Assembly (NCBI RefSeq): GCF_028623165.1
Contig: NZ_CP117768.1
Location: forward strand, 62,001 to 126,000
Direction of reading: 5' to 3'
Source of the DNA: Nostoc sp. UHCC 0926
GTDB lineage: Bacteria; Cyanobacteriota; Cyanobacteriia; Cyanobacteriales; Nostocaceae
DNA length: 64,000 nucleotides
Shown one piece after another: positions 36,906-46,196 of the stretch. The notes beneath the pieces were generated by a model that did no database searches, was not told where the DNA came from, and was given only the letters and a program-made list of their open reading frames with translations. Position numbers and translations under genes: made by a program. Each line of letters begins with the position of its first letter. Position 1 is the stretch's first letter.

Positions 36906-37442
36906 ATGCTGCAACATCTGATAACTCAACAACATTATTTCGCATTGAAGCTTTTCTCGGCACTGGGCTGCGGGCTGATAGCTGGAGTCTTCTTTGCCTT
37001 CTCGACCTTCGTGATGAACGCCCTTGCTCGGCTGAAGCCGACACAGGGTATTGCTGCCATGCAATCCATCAATATCACGGTGATCAATCCCTTGTTTATG
37101 GCAGCGTTTTTGGGAACGGCTGCGGCTTGTATCTTTCTTTTAATCTCCTCGCTATTAAGGTGGCATCAACCCGGTGCCGCCTACTTGCTCCTCGGCAGCT
37201 TGCTCTACCTTATTGGTACATTAGGCGTGACAATCGTGTTCAATGTGCCGCTTAAGGAAGCCCTGGCGAAAGTCGAGTCGGACAGCACTGACGCTGCGAA
37301 CTTATGGTCTAGCTACCTTGCCAACTGGACAATCTGGAATCACATTCGGGCGGCAGCGGCGCTAGCAGCAGCGACATCGCTCACCATCGCTCTTTGTTTG
37401 GGTTCAAGAATCGTAGGGGGACTCGATAATACGGTTAGTTAA
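36906..37442 (+). CDS. DUF1772 (anthrone oxygenase-like) membrane protein
   Basis: A 178-aa protein of the DUF1772 family with four predicted membrane helices (about residues 15-37, 56-76, 87-110 and 143-165). The family pattern is FSTFVMNAL near residue 32, INITVINPLFMAAFLGTA at about 50-67, and the final FNVPLKE ... WTIWNHIRA part. Some relatives are anthrone oxygenases in polyketide pathways, but most bacterial members have no assigned substrate. AAGG precedes the ATG. Confidence 0.82.
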   Translation: MLQHLITQQHYFALKLFSALGCGLIAGVFFAFSTFVMNALARLKPTQGIAAMQSINITVINPLFMAAFLGTAAACIFLLISSLLRWHQPGAAYLLLGSLLYLIGTLGVTIVFNVPLKEALAKVESDSTDAANLWSSYLANWTIWNHIRAAAALAAATSLTIALCLGSRIVGGLDNTVS

Positions 37443-37591
37443 AGAAAGTAAAACTTGATGCGGCTGATTTCTAACGTTGAACGGTGCGATCGCTCATCTC
37501 ACCTTACCTTGATCAATAGGCATATTTTTGAGACAAATTATACAGCTTGTTTCGTGGCGATCGCTATCGACTTAAGTGGAAATTATTTTAT

Positions 37592-37672
37592 ACACAACCA
37601 GAAGTAGCAGTCGGGGGTGCGATTACTCTTATACAAGAAGGTGATAGCATCACAATTGATGCCCTCTTCTAA
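37592..37672 (+). pseudogene. Relic of dihydroxy-acid dehydratase (ilvD) 3' region
   Basis: A short frame reads PEVAVGGAITLIQEGDSITI and DALF, then TAA. It matches the conserved IlvD segment PEA.VGG.IALV..GD.I.ID. Nothing else of the gene remains in the 252-bp gap between DUF1772 and the methyltransferase gene, so it is a fragment of about 26 codons. Confidence 0.45.
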
Positions 37673-37694
37673 TTATTTGTGCCTACTTACTTAG

Positions 37695-38378
37695 TTAAAT
37701 AGTCGGTCGATAACCACCAAAAACAGCAAAGCTAAAATTTTTGTACCAGCAATCCACATTTTGAAACCCAGCCGCTTCTAGCCAGTGAAGTTGAATATCA
37801 AGAGTTGCCATGCGATCGTATTCCATGCGTTTTTGTGCAGCTTTGAGATCCTCCTCTGAGATATTCTTAGCGCAGACAGAATCTAGCCAGTGTTTACGGT
37901 AAAGTTGTTCTAAATCAGGGGTTTTGCCAAGAACTTGATCGGCGTTGATAAATATCCCTCCAGGATTAAGAACATTATAAATCCGTTGATAAAGAAGTTC
38001 TTTGTCAAAATCTGACAGATGATGAATCGATAAGGCAGAAATTATCAGGTTATATGAACCACCTAAATCAGTCTCAATGTAATCACCAATTAGGATTTTG
38101 GGAGATTTACCCATCTTGCTAAATCTAAACTTAGCTTTTTCTAACATCTCAGGGGCTAAGTCCAGCAAGATGAACTCTGCATTGGGGAAGACTGACTGAA
38201 CCATACCTGAGTAAAGTCCAGTACCAGCACCCAAATCTAGAACCTTCAACGGTGCAGTGCAATCGCCTGGTATGATTTCAACGGCTGTTTTGTAAAAGTC
38301 ATCAAAACAGGGAATTAAGATGTGACGTAAGTTATCATAATCTACTGCGGCAGAATCAAAAGCTTCTTGAATATTCAT
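37695..38378 (-). CDS. SAM-dependent methyltransferase
   Basis: A 227-aa class I methyltransferase. Motif I LDLGAGTGLYSGM (about residues 47-59), the acidic residue after strand 2 (EFILLDLAPEML), and IISALSIHHLSD (motif IV/V region, about 112-123) are clear. The substrate is unknown. It overlaps the start of the upstream phosphatase-like gene by four bases (ATGA), so the two are one operon. Confidence 0.85.
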   Translation of the reverse strand: MNIQEAFDSAAVDYDNLRHILIPCFDDFYKTAVEIIPGDCTAPLKVLDLGAGTGLYSGMVQSVFPNAEFILLDLAPEMLEKAKFRFSKMGKSPKILIGDYIETDLGGSYNLIISALSIHHLSDFDKELLYQRIYNVLNPGGIFINADQVLGKTPDLEQLYRKHWLDSVCAKNISEEDLKAAQKRMEYDRMATLDIQLHWLEAAGFQNVDCWYKNFSFAVFGGYRPTI

Positions 38379-38707
38379 TTTTTTATTTTTAATAGCGGTA
38401 GAAATTTCTGTTTTAACAACTCAATTAAAGCTGATTCCATGTATTCATATTCATCTGGTATATTTAAGCAGATAATTTTTTTATCTTTAAGAAATGGCTG
38501 AAAATTTTTTGATCGCTTGTTTTTATGTGATTTCTCGATCACAAAGATAATATCAGCCCATGCGATCGCTTCAGTTGATAATGGTACTTCGGCATAGCGA
38601 TCTAAACCTGCCGAGTCTGTTTCAAGTCCTTCATATTCAGAAAACACAGCCTCGGCGGTGGGGCTTCGTAGTTTATTCTGGCTACAGATGAATAAGAGCT
38701 TTTTCAT
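38375..38707 (-). CDS. Low molecular weight protein tyrosine phosphatase family protein
   Basis: A 110-aa protein beginning MKKLLFICSQNKLRSPTAEA. The C-x5-R phosphate loop is C8-SQNKL-R14, with a following Ser as in LMW phosphatases. A conserved late Asp is not certain. It is shorter than classical enzymes (about 150 aa), as in the small branch seen in many bacteria. It is first in the operon with the methyltransferase. Confidence 0.82.
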   Translation of the reverse strand: MKKLLFICSQNKLRSPTAEAVFSEYEGLETDSAGLDRYAEVPLSTEAIAWADIIFVIEKSHKNKRSKNFQPFLKDKKIICLNIPDEYEYMESALIELLKQKFLPLLKIKK

Positions 38708-38951
38708 TAGATGTATCCATTATGCTCTCCTGTGCAGCATCCTAAACTTATTCTAATTGGGCTTAAGGTTAGCGTAGCTTTACAGTTTAACAGTTCAGAT
38801 AAAGTACTTTACTTTGCGATCGCCTCACAGACAACTCCAAAACTACGCCAAGTATAAGCGATCGCATCTTGTTCAGCTTCAGAAAGTTATATCATCTTTG
38901 CGTAGACGTAACGCGGCTTATCCTCCGCTATTACATTCTCAAGTAACTTGG

Positions 38952-39803
38952 TCAAAGATTTTTGGCTTCGGCTTTCTCTATCAACCTCAAACAAGCATGA
39001 ATGGTTGCTAGATAGTAATAAAACATCCAACTGTACCAAATAGCTTGATCAAAATCTGTTTTCTGTCTTTCATTATGATGACGGATACCAAAGTTATTAG
39101 CAATATTGAACAAATCGCTCTCATCGTTAGAAATGATTACCTTCTTAATTTTGGCTCTAAGGAACTCTAATACATCTACTAAGTCCCTGATAGCATCACG
39201 TCTGTCATTAAGAGATGAACGATATCGCCGAAATTTGAGAATAGCTTCTTCCACTTTTTTTTCAACATTTTCTGGATCATAACTAGGTAAATTTGCTTCA
39301 AAAAGTAAATCTAGTCCTTGTTCTGCTCGTTCTAAAATTTCACCCTTTTCAGAGAGTTCATAACCATCTTTATAGTCGCAAAGAATATCATTTATTTTAT
39401 CACTAAATTCTTTCTGACCAGCTTTTTTATCAAATGTATGATAGTGCCAACCACAATTAGCATAAGTGTGAAGGAAACCATCAATAGGCTTGGATATCCA
39501 ATCATGTAATAATTCAATTACATCAAAAAAATCGTCTTCACTATAATTTACGCATTTATCTTGGATCTGCCATAAGTTAGGCTTTCGCAAAATTCTAAAA
39601 AATTGAGCTTCAATATCATTTCCTAATTTACCTACTAGTTCTCCCTGGTCTACGCATTCATAACCGAAAGCCTCTTGAAAATAATCGTTTGTCCTAAACT
39701 CCAAATATATGTCTCGAAATAAACGACACAGCATGGGCAAGTCGAAACGAACCGCGTCGGTATTTTTGCCTGTACGTGTAGAATAGTATCGTCGATTAAC
39801 CAT
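38952..39803 (-). CDS. HEPN-like protein, possible defence RNase
   Basis: A 283-aa helical protein. Near the C-terminus it carries FGIRHHNERQKTDFD (about residues 238-252) followed by a hydrophobic helix AIWYSWMFYYYLATIHACLR. Arg/His/Asn-rich motifs of this kind just before a final helix are typical of HEPN and Abi-type RNase folds (R-x4-6-H). The middle (about 150-210) is a coiled coil. It is a single gene with no antitoxin partner visible. The assignment is by pattern only; the family is not certain. Confidence 0.6.
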   Translation of the reverse strand: MVNRRYYSTRTGKNTDAVRFDLPMLCRLFRDIYLEFRTNDYFQEAFGYECVDQGELVGKLGNDIEAQFFRILRKPNLWQIQDKCVNYSEDDFFDVIELLHDWISKPIDGFLHTYANCGWHYHTFDKKAGQKEFSDKINDILCDYKDGYELSEKGEILERAEQGLDLLFEANLPSYDPENVEKKVEEAILKFRRYRSSLNDRRDAIRDLVDVLEFLRAKIKKVIISNDESDLFNIANNFGIRHHNERQKTDFDQAIWYSWMFYYYLATIHACLRLIEKAEAKNL

Positions 39804-40072
39804 ATTATTTTTTGAATAAATGTGTTTAGTACTGATTAAGAGGTTAGTTCACTGGGAGCAAATAACGCCTCATATCATAGCTAATACTTAAAGCTATCGT
39901 CCAGTGAAATTAAGAGTTAAACCGTTTAGCCTACAGCCTTACAAGGCGAAATCCAGTACATTTTTGCACATCTTATAATTTATTAAATTCGCCTGAAGTG
40001 CATTGACTAAAGGGAAATGATTGCACTACTAAAGTTATCTAACCTTTTTAATATTTAATATAGAGCGATCGC

Positions 40073-40492
40073 TTACAATACACTCAGATAAGTTTGCTCA
40101 GAATTCATCGGTAAAACCCGCAACTTCCGATTTTTAAGGTCTGGTTCTAACCCTAAAACTTCCATTGGCGTCACACCCAAAAGGGCATAAGGTACTTCTG
40201 TAAGTTCCAGACAATCAAAGGTTCCTTGACGCTCTGCAATACTAAGTTCAACATCTCGGAAAATTCGCCCCTGCTTTACTCCAGCCGCAGTCTCTACCTG
40301 GGCTTCTCCACCTTGGACTAAACCTAGTTGACTAATAATGCTAGTAGGTAAGCATAGCAAAGTTGCACCCGTATCAACTAAAACATCATCCAAAATACAA
40401 CAGCGAACTTCCGCCGGAGAAATGAAGCCTCGTTGAGCCAAAACTTGATCAATTCGATTGGTGACAGTGAGGGTAACTATTACTTGTCCCAT
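40073..40492 (-). CDS. Retropepsin-like aspartic protease family protein
   Basis: The D-T-G-A motif (VLVDTGATLLCLP, near residues 38-50 from the chosen start) is the catalytic core of a clan AA aspartic protease. LLGVTPMEVLGLEPDL near the C-terminus is the matching hydrophobic-hydrophobic-Gly part. I chose ATG 40492 (139 aa) because the frame from 40621 begins in a repeat (CGCAAAAACGCCTCTGCGCC). It ends upstream of nothing obvious; it lies just after secA on the same strand (144 bp) and may be co-transcribed with it. Confidence 0.75.
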   Translation of the reverse strand: MGQVIVTLTVTNRIDQVLAQRGFISPAEVRCCILDDVLVDTGATLLCLPTSIISQLGLVQGGEAQVETAAGVKQGRIFRDVELSIAERQGTFDCLELTEVPYALLGVTPMEVLGLEPDLKNRKLRVLPMNSEQTYLSVL

Positions 40493-40635
40493 TTGCTTAC
40501 CCTGAAGATTTGGCAGTACCAGCTTACCCATTTCAGCAAACTCCTGAAAACAAAATATTTTTGAGAGATGCCTTAAAACACAAAGACGCAAAAACGCCTC
40601 TGCGCCTTTGCGTCTCTGCATAAGATATTCCCTAT

Positions 40636-43428
40636 CTACACCATCTCTGATTCTGCCTGCATCATCTGCTGAGGCTGCGGTTGGAACATAAACAACGAAT
40701 AAACCACATCTCGGCGAATGTTAACCATCATATCCAAGAAGAGTTCGTAACCCTCGCTCTTATATTCAATCAGCGGGTCTTTTTGACCGTAACCACGTAA
40801 TCCCACCGATTCGCGTAAGGCATCCATTTGTTGCAGGTGTTCCCGCCACAGGGTATCAATGCGTTGCAAGATAAAAAAGCGTTCAGCTTGGCGCATCAGT
40901 CCGGGTTGAACTTGGTCAATCTGTGCTTCTTTGAGATCGTAAGCAATTCGCACCTGTTCATGGAGGAAGGCTTTAATCTCACTGACTGACATATCCTCTA
41001 ATTGACTTGGCTGCAAATCCGTTAACAGATAAACGAATTCTTTGACTTTCTCAACCAACTTTTCTAACTCCCACTCTTCCGAGGGTAAGTCTACGTTGAT
41101 ATAGTAGTCAACGATGTCATCCATCGTTTTTTCAGCGTACTTGATTACCTGTTCTTTCAAATCTTGACCTTCTAACACCCGACGGCGTTCAGCATAAATA
41201 GCACGACGTTGATTATTCATCACCTCGTCATACTCAAATACCTGCTTACGAATGTCATAGTAGTAGGTTTCAACTTTTTTCTGTGCGCCTTCCAAACTGC
41301 GGGTAAGCATCCCAGATTCAATGGGCATATCTTCTTCCACTTGGAAAGCATTCATTAAACCAGCAACGCGATCGCCACCAAAAATCCGCAGTAGGTTATC
41401 CTCTAAACTGAGGAAGAATCTCGTGGTTCCAGGGTCACCTTGTCTTCCTGCACGTCCGCGCAACTGGTTGTCAATCCGCCGCGATTCATGGCGTTCTGTA
41501 CCAATTACGTGCAAACCGCCGATTTCCACTACTTCATTGTGTTCGCGGGTAGTAAATTGTTCATATTCCTGCTTAACGCGGTTATATGCTTCCCGCAATT
41601 TCTGAATCACGGGGTCGTCGATGGGAGCTTTTTCTGCTGCTATAGCTACCTTGTCTTCTGCTTCCAATTCCGGTAAGCTGCGATCGCCATACTCACGCAC
41701 TGCAATTTCTACTGCTTCTTTAAGCACTTTTTCTGTTTCTTTTGTCAATTGGGTGGGGAAAATTTCTGGTGAAGCCCGCCAAGTTTTGACTTTTTTGCCA
41801 GGGACAAAGCCTTGACCACTGCCGTGTCCTGTAGGCAATCCAGCTGGCCTTTGAACGCCAAAGGTGTCTTCATCTTCTGGCATGACGATCCGGGGCATGA
41901 AGTATTCCCGCAGCTTCAGACGTGCCATGTATTCGGAGTTACCGCCCAGAATGATGTCTGTACCTCTACCAGCCATGTTAGTAGCAATAGTAACAGCGCC
42001 TTTTCGTCCTGCTTGGGCGACGATTTCCGCCTCACGCTCGACGTTTTCTGGACGGGCGTTGAGTAATTCGTGGGGAATCTCCAGTTGCTTCAGCAGTCGA
42101 CTGAGAAGTTCGGATTTTTCTACACTAGTGGTTCCTACTAATACAGGTCTGCCGAGTTCGTGCATTTCGGCACATTCTCTGGCGATCGCACCCCACTTGC
42201 CTGGTTCTGTCTTAAAGACCATATCAGACAAGTCTTCGCGTCTTCTGGTTTGATTGGTGGGAATTACGGCGACTTCCAGTTTGTAAATTTTTTCAAATTC
42301 TGGTTCTTCCGTTTTTGCCGTTCCGGTCATTCCACCGAGTTTTGGATACAGCAAAAACATATTTTGATAAGTAATTGTCGCTAGAGTTTGAGTTTCTGGC
42401 TGAATTTCTTCGTGTTCTTTGGCTTCAATAGCCTGGTGTAATCCATCACTCCAACGCCGTCCGGGTAGCACCCGACCAGTAAATTCATCCACAATTACCA
42501 CTTCCCCATTGCGGACGATGTAATTTACGTCCTTGAGAAAAAGTTCTTTGGCTTTAATCGCATTGAAAACGAAGTGCGCCCAAGGATCTTCTGGGTCAAA
42601 TAAATCTGTGACTCCCAAAAGATTTTCGGCTTCAGCAAAGCCTTCATCTGTCAATAGCACGTTACGAGCTTTTTCATCCACATCGTAATGCTCGTCTTTC
42701 TTGAGTGTGAATGCGATTTCAGCAGCTTGGAGATACTTTTCTGTAGGTCTTTCCACCTGCCCAGAAATAATCAGTGGTGTCCGCGCCTCATCAATTAAAA
42801 TTGAGTCTACTTCGTCAATCACGCAATAATTGAACGGGCGTTGCACCACATCTGCCATTGATGTCGCCATGTTATCCCGCAGGTAGTCAAACCCTACTTC
42901 GCTGTTGGTGACATAGGTAATATCGCAATCGTAATTTTTCTGGCGTTCACTGGGAGTCATGCTTGACTGGATTAGCCCCACACTCAGCCCCAAGAACCGA
43001 TGCACCTGTCCCATCCATTCCGCATCCCGACGAGCCAGGTAATCGTTCACGGTGACGACGTGTACACCTTTACCAGTTAGGCCATTTAAATAACTCGGTA
43101 AGGTTGCCACGAGCGTTTTTCCCTCACCGGTTTTCATTTCGGCAATTTGCCCTATATGCAAAATGATCCCGCCAACGAGTTGGACATCAAAGTGCCGCAA
43201 GCCTAAGACTCGCCGTCCTGCTTCCCGGACAACGGCGTAAGCTTCTGGCAAAATGTCATCCAGAATTTCGCCTTTGGCAAGCCGTTGTTTAAATTCAGCG
43301 GTTTTACCTTTTAACTCCTCATCGGAAAGAACCTTAATTTCTTCCTCTAAAAGGTTAATTTCAGTAACAGAAGGTTGGTATTTTTTAAGCTTACGAGCGT
43401 TGGGGTCGCCCAACAAAAGTTTTAACAT
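40636..43428 (-). CDS. secA: Preprotein translocase ATPase SecA
   Basis: SecA drives secretory proteins through SecYEG at the plasma and thylakoid membranes. The 930-aa protein has Walker A MKTGEGKT (about residues 97-104), [19 protein letters not shown] (DEAD-box Walker B region), the preprotein-crosslinking domain, [12 protein letters not shown] and the second motor half with GTDIILGGN and the [11 protein letters not shown] motif. The C-terminal zinc-binding tail is absent, as in other cyanobacteria and plastids. Confidence 0.97.
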   Translation of the reverse strand: MLKLLLGDPNARKLKKYQPSVTEINLLEEEIKVLSDEELKGKTAEFKQRLAKGEILDDILPEAYAVVREAGRRVLGLRHFDVQLVGGIILHIGQIAEMKTGEGKTLVATLPSYLNGLTGKGVHVVTVNDYLARRDAEWMGQVHRFLGLSVGLIQSSMTPSERQKNYDCDITYVTNSEVGFDYLRDNMATSMADVVQRPFNYCVIDEVDSILIDEARTPLIISGQVERPTEKYLQAAEIAFTLKKDEHYDVDEKARNVLLTDEGFAEAENLLGVTDLFDPEDPWAHFVFNAIKAKELFLKDVNYIVRNGEVVIVDEFTGRVLPGRRWSDGLHQAIEAKEHEEIQPETQTLATITYQNMFLLYPKLGGMTGTAKTEEPEFEKIYKLEVAVIPTNQTRRREDLSDMVFKTEPGKWGAIARECAEMHELGRPVLVGTTSVEKSELLSRLLKQLEIPHELLNARPENVEREAEIVAQAGRKGAVTIATNMAGRGTDIILGGNSEYMARLKLREYFMPRIVMPEDEDTFGVQRPAGLPTGHGSGQGFVPGKKVKTWRASPEIFPTQLTKETEKVLKEAVEIAVREYGDRSLPELEAEDKVAIAAEKAPIDDPVIQKLREAYNRVKQEYEQFTTREHNEVVEIGGLHVIGTERHESRRIDNQLRGRAGRQGDPGTTRFFLSLEDNLLRIFGGDRVAGLMNAFQVEEDMPIESGMLTRSLEGAQKKVETYYYDIRKQVFEYDEVMNNQRRAIYAERRRVLEGQDLKEQVIKYAEKTMDDIVDYYINVDLPSEEWELEKLVEKVKEFVYLLTDLQPSQLEDMSVSEIKAFLHEQVRIAYDLKEAQIDQVQPGLMRQAERFFILQRIDTLWREHLQQMDALRESVGLRGYGQKDPLIEYKSEGYELFLDMMVNIRRDVVYSLFMFQPQPQQMMQAESEMV

Positions 43429-43729
43429 GGCAGGTTATAGAACTGAATCAAGGGGGATGGGAATTAAAGGTTCGGTATTGATTATAAACATTTAACCCAA
43501 CCCAACCGTCTTGGTCGTGGATGGGTGTAACCGAGAATTAACTCAAAAACAGGAGAAAAACTAGCCAATCATTTAGTAAACTGATTGGTTTTAACTCTTA
43601 TCTTATATTTAGTCTTTCTTCATAGTATCATTTTGCCCCCAGATAGGGCCAGAGAGGGAGTGGGGGAATAGACTTATAAGATATGAGTTATAAATTTTTC
43701 AACTCCTAATACCGTTTCACTTTAATAAT
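43429..43729. other. Upstream region of secA
   Basis: The region should hold the secA promoter. It contains a small inverted repeat, CCAATCA (43565-43571) with TGATTGG (43582-43588), followed by TTTT. No gene was seen. Confidence 0.4.
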
Positions 43730-43826
43730 TAGGATTTACGCACACTCTCAGAATTATTCTCTACCAGACGCTGCGCGTTGACAGTTCGATAAATTAAGCT
43801 TTTGGGCGGTTTTTGCGTAAGTCCTA
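43730..43826. mobile_element. TAGGACTTACGCA-family MITE, copy A (97 bp)
   Basis: The ends TAGGATTTACGCA (43730 onward) and TGCGTAAGTCCTA (to 43826) are inverted repeats with one mismatch. Both sides carry ATAAT (43725-43729 and 43827-43831), a perfect 5-bp target duplication. The inner sequence (ACGCTGCGCG ... AAATTAAGCTTTTGGGCG) is shared with copy B at 45039. There is no ORF. Confidence 0.8.
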
Positions 43827-43831
43827 ATAAT

Positions 43832-44142
43832 CTACAAGTACGTTAGTAGAGGCACGGCAATGCCCATGCGTGTCAACTTAACGTGAAACCCTTGTCAAGA
43901 CGTGATATTCAGTTCTCTGGCTTCTCATCACGATCCGCGTCACCCCACCCTAACCCTCCCCGATGGATTAGGGAGGGAACTAAATTTCCTGTTTCCCCCC
44001 AATCCATCGGGGGGATTAAGGGGGGTCAAACGCCTGTGGGTCATGCATTTGAACTTAAGTTGACACCAATGGGCAATGCCGTGCCCCTACGATAAATCTA
44101 TATGTATCAGGGTTTGCGTGAAATGCTATAATTCCTAATTCT
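43832..44142. other. Repeat-rich gap before the diheme cytochrome gene
   Basis: It holds 'GGCACGGCAATGCCCATGCGTGTC' style repeats in two opposed copies (about 43852-43876 and 44060-44090). Between them is the common Nostoc inverted repeat CCTCCCCGATGGATTAGGGA / CCCCAATCCATCGGGG (about 43955-44015). No gene was seen. Confidence 0.55.
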
Positions 44143-44760
44143 TCACTTCCACTCTGGTGTCAGGCGGCGGAAATTGTAATCACTAGCACTGGGATGACAG
44201 CTAACACAACTGCCAAGCTGGATGGGACGTGGTAACTTAACTCCTGGATGTAGAGCTTTGAAATAACGCGAGTTGTTGAGGCGATAGGGTGTTTCTTCGT
44301 CGTCTAGCTGGACACGGGAGAAAGTCGAAAGATATTTCCACACCAAGATGCGTGGCGGATCGACTAAAGGCTTTAGTTGTGCGCCGTAGTGCTGCGAGTC
44401 TTGCAGGAGATTTTTCCAAGTTTGGGTGGGTAAAACGGCTGGTGGTAAGGCGATGTGGCATGTGGAGCAGTTTTCCAAATACAGTTCTTGCCCTAGTTGG
44501 TACTGTGCAGGAACTACGTCAACTGTGCCAATTTCGGCGGGGGGAGTAGCACTGTGGGCATTAGTTGCCAAGGCTAGAAGCCAGCCCATAGCTAGGCTCC
44601 ACGTTACAATTACCAAAAGTAAACCGAAAAATTGGCGCTTAAATTGGCGTTCGGCGCTTTGCTGTAGCACTTGGCGATCGCTTCGGGCGGGACGTAGCCC
44701 ATCACTGTTAGGTAGACGCTTTTCGCCATCGTGGGTTTTGCGCTTAACAAAAATTGACAT
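44143..44760 (-). CDS. Diheme cytochrome c
   Basis: A 205-aa membrane-anchored cytochrome. The N-terminal 40 residues are basic and cytoplasmic; a helix at about 44-66 (FFGLLLVIVTWSLAMGWLLA) anchors it. The rest faces the lumen or periplasm. Two heme-binding motifs are seen, CSTCH at residues 98-102 and CVSCH at 185-189. It resembles the DHC-type cytochromes of cyanobacteria. It has no electron-transfer gene beside it, so its partner is unknown. Confidence 0.87.
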   Translation of the reverse strand: MSIFVKRKTHDGEKRLPNSDGLRPARSDRQVLQQSAERQFKRQFFGLLLVIVTWSLAMGWLLALATNAHSATPPAEIGTVDVVPAQYQLGQELYLENCSTCHIALPPAVLPTQTWKNLLQDSQHYGAQLKPLVDPPRILVWKYLSTFSRVQLDDEETPYRLNNSRYFKALHPGVKLPRPIQLGSCVSCHPSASDYNFRRLTPEWK

Positions 44761-44804
44761 TCCTCACATTCCCAGATATTTAGAAGTGGCGCTTGTGCTA
44801 ATCA

Positions 44805-44850
44805 TAGGACTTACGCAGTCTTGGCAGTGTTTCACATTTTGCGTAAGTAC
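44805..44850. mobile_element. TAGGACTTACGCA-family MITE, decayed copy C
   Basis: TAGGACTTACGCA at 44805 and TGCGTAAGTA to about 44849 remain of the two ends, with a 23-bp middle unlike copies A and B. The right end has lost the last three to four bases, and no target duplication is visible. The element is short and degenerate. Confidence 0.55.
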
Positions 44851-44960
44851 TTTTAGTAATGTGGCGATGCTTATTGGCAAGCCGCTCTCCATGCATAACA
44901 GTAATATAAATGTCTATTCAGCGCACTACTGACTATACAAGGAAAAATATTCTGACAGTT

Positions 44961-45253
44961 TTAACCTGACTCACTAGAAAAATCAGCTAAAATACCTCGG
45001 ATTTCATTTACATTAATATATTCTCGGTCAGACTTAGATAGGACTTACGCACACTCTACGAATTTTTGGCGTTCTTGGCGTCTTCTCTGCGAGACGCTGC
45101 GCGATGGCGGTTCGACAAATTAAGCTTTTGGGCGATTTTTGCGTAAGTCCTATTAAAATAAATCGTCACTAACAAAATACTTGTAGGTGACTCAACTTGA
45201 TAAATCAATCGGTATCCAGCACTTTTACTTTTTTGGATACTACTGTTTCTCAC
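44961..45253 (-). pseudogene. RelE-type toxin relic split by a MITE
   Basis: Reading the minus strand, 45253-45153 encodes RNSSIQKSKSAGYRLIYQVE and SPTSILLVTIY, the central strands of a RelE/ParE-type toxin. After the 114-bp insert at 45039-45152 the frame goes on from 45038 as SKSDREYINVNEIRGILADF and SSESG to TAA 44963-44961. Removing the insert with one 5-bp duplication (TTTAA/TCTAA) restores IYSKSDRE in frame. The N-terminal half of the toxin is also missing, and no antitoxin gene is beside it. Confidence 0.75.
45039..45152. mobile_element. TAGGACTTACGCA-family MITE, copy B (114 bp)
   Basis: Perfect 13-bp inverted ends (TAGGACTTACGCA ... TGCGTAAGTCCTA) flank a middle with ACGCTGCGCG and AAATTAAGCTTTTGGGCG shared with copy A. 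On the minus strand the flanks are TTTAA before and TCTAA after, a 5-bp target duplication with one base changed. It is inserted in a toxin gene relic. Confidence 0.82.
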
Positions 45254-45445
45254 TTTTGGTTATCAGGAACGAAGTAACCCAACCGATTACTCTCAAAGAG
45301 GTCGAACACTGCGATTAGTCAGCTAAGACAAAACTATCTGGATAACCAGGTAACGGATGGGGAAGATTGCTTCAGTTGCCAATGACTTACTCTAATGGTG
45401 AGGATATGCTGACGGATTCACTGAATCTCTCCCCTTGTTCCTTGT
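45254..45445. other. Gap between the toxin relic and the sigma factor gene
   Basis: No gene was seen. The plus-strand open frame that begins at 45367 runs into the opposite strand of the sigma factor gene and has no supporting features. Confidence 0.4.
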
Positions 45446-46096
45446 TTATAACAATCCCTCCAATTCAGCGAATTTACGCAAACGTGGTAGACACTGGCGC
45501 TGATAAAAACTGCTTAATGTCGGAATTGACAGCCCAAATTCCTCAGATAATTCTCTCCAGCTGACTTCCGGGGGTAGGCGTTTGAGAATTAACACCTGAC
45601 AATTCACATCTGGACGCCCTTTAATGTAAGTACAGCGCAGTTCTCCTTCGGAATCTGTCTTAGCCCATATCTCCAAGTCTTCCAGAATGGGAGGTGCTTG
45701 GGGGGTAGCTGGGAGGTTATCAACAGGATCAATGGTTTCCCTGATTCCACCTGATGTAGACTGACGAACCCGAGGAGGGACTGTTGTGGCTTGTTCTCGG
45801 TTCTGGTTAGTGTAAAAGTCTTGTAGTCTCCGTTTTAGGTAAGCATTCAGCCAAGTGATGACACTGCCATAGGTGGGGTCATAGATTTGACCTGTCAAAC
45901 CTTCACAAACATTGCGGCAGAAATACAACCAAGTTTGTTGTAGTGCATCTTGATAGTAGGGAGTACTTTCCCTCCAGAGTCTATTTGCTGTCAAGCGAAT
46001 AATTTGCGTGAGCAGCTTCTGACGCTGAGGGCTTCCAGGTGGGTGTCCACAGGCTTCGCTAACTAAGCAGCGTAGCTGTTCATCGAATTGAACCAT
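45446..46096 (-). CDS. Sigma-70 family RNA polymerase sigma factor
   Basis: A 216-aa alternative sigma factor of the compact type found in cyanobacteria. It has a sigma region 2 at about residues 15-90 (YYQDALQQTWLYFCRNV, GSVITWLNAYLKRRLQDFY) and a C-terminal region 4-like helix-turn-helix (LPPEVSWRELSEEFGLSIPTLSSFYQRQCLPRLRKF, seen as short blocks at about 172-207). No anti-sigma gene is next to it. It is downstream of the DUF2330 gene on the same strand (about 100 bp). Confidence 0.85.
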   Translation of the reverse strand: MVQFDEQLRCLVSEACGHPPGSPQRQKLLTQIIRLTANRLWRESTPYYQDALQQTWLYFCRNVCEGLTGQIYDPTYGSVITWLNAYLKRRLQDFYTNQNREQATTVPPRVRQSTSGGIRETIDPVDNLPATPQAPPILEDLEIWAKTDSEGELRCTYIKGRPDVNCQVLILKRLPPEVSWRELSEEFGLSIPTLSSFYQRQCLPRLRKFAELEGLL

Positions 46097-46196
46097 GACA
46101 ATCTTGGGGCAGAAAGCAAGAATATCTTAGTATTGCCTATAACAACCCCCTAAAAAATTACCTTTGGTCAAGATGCGGTATTTTTTTCAAATCCTC

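Noticed and set aside
36711..37064. 117-codon minus-strand ORF overlapping DUF1772
   Set aside because: Its first half is antisense to DUF1772; only the last 50 codons look like a coiled-coil remnant.
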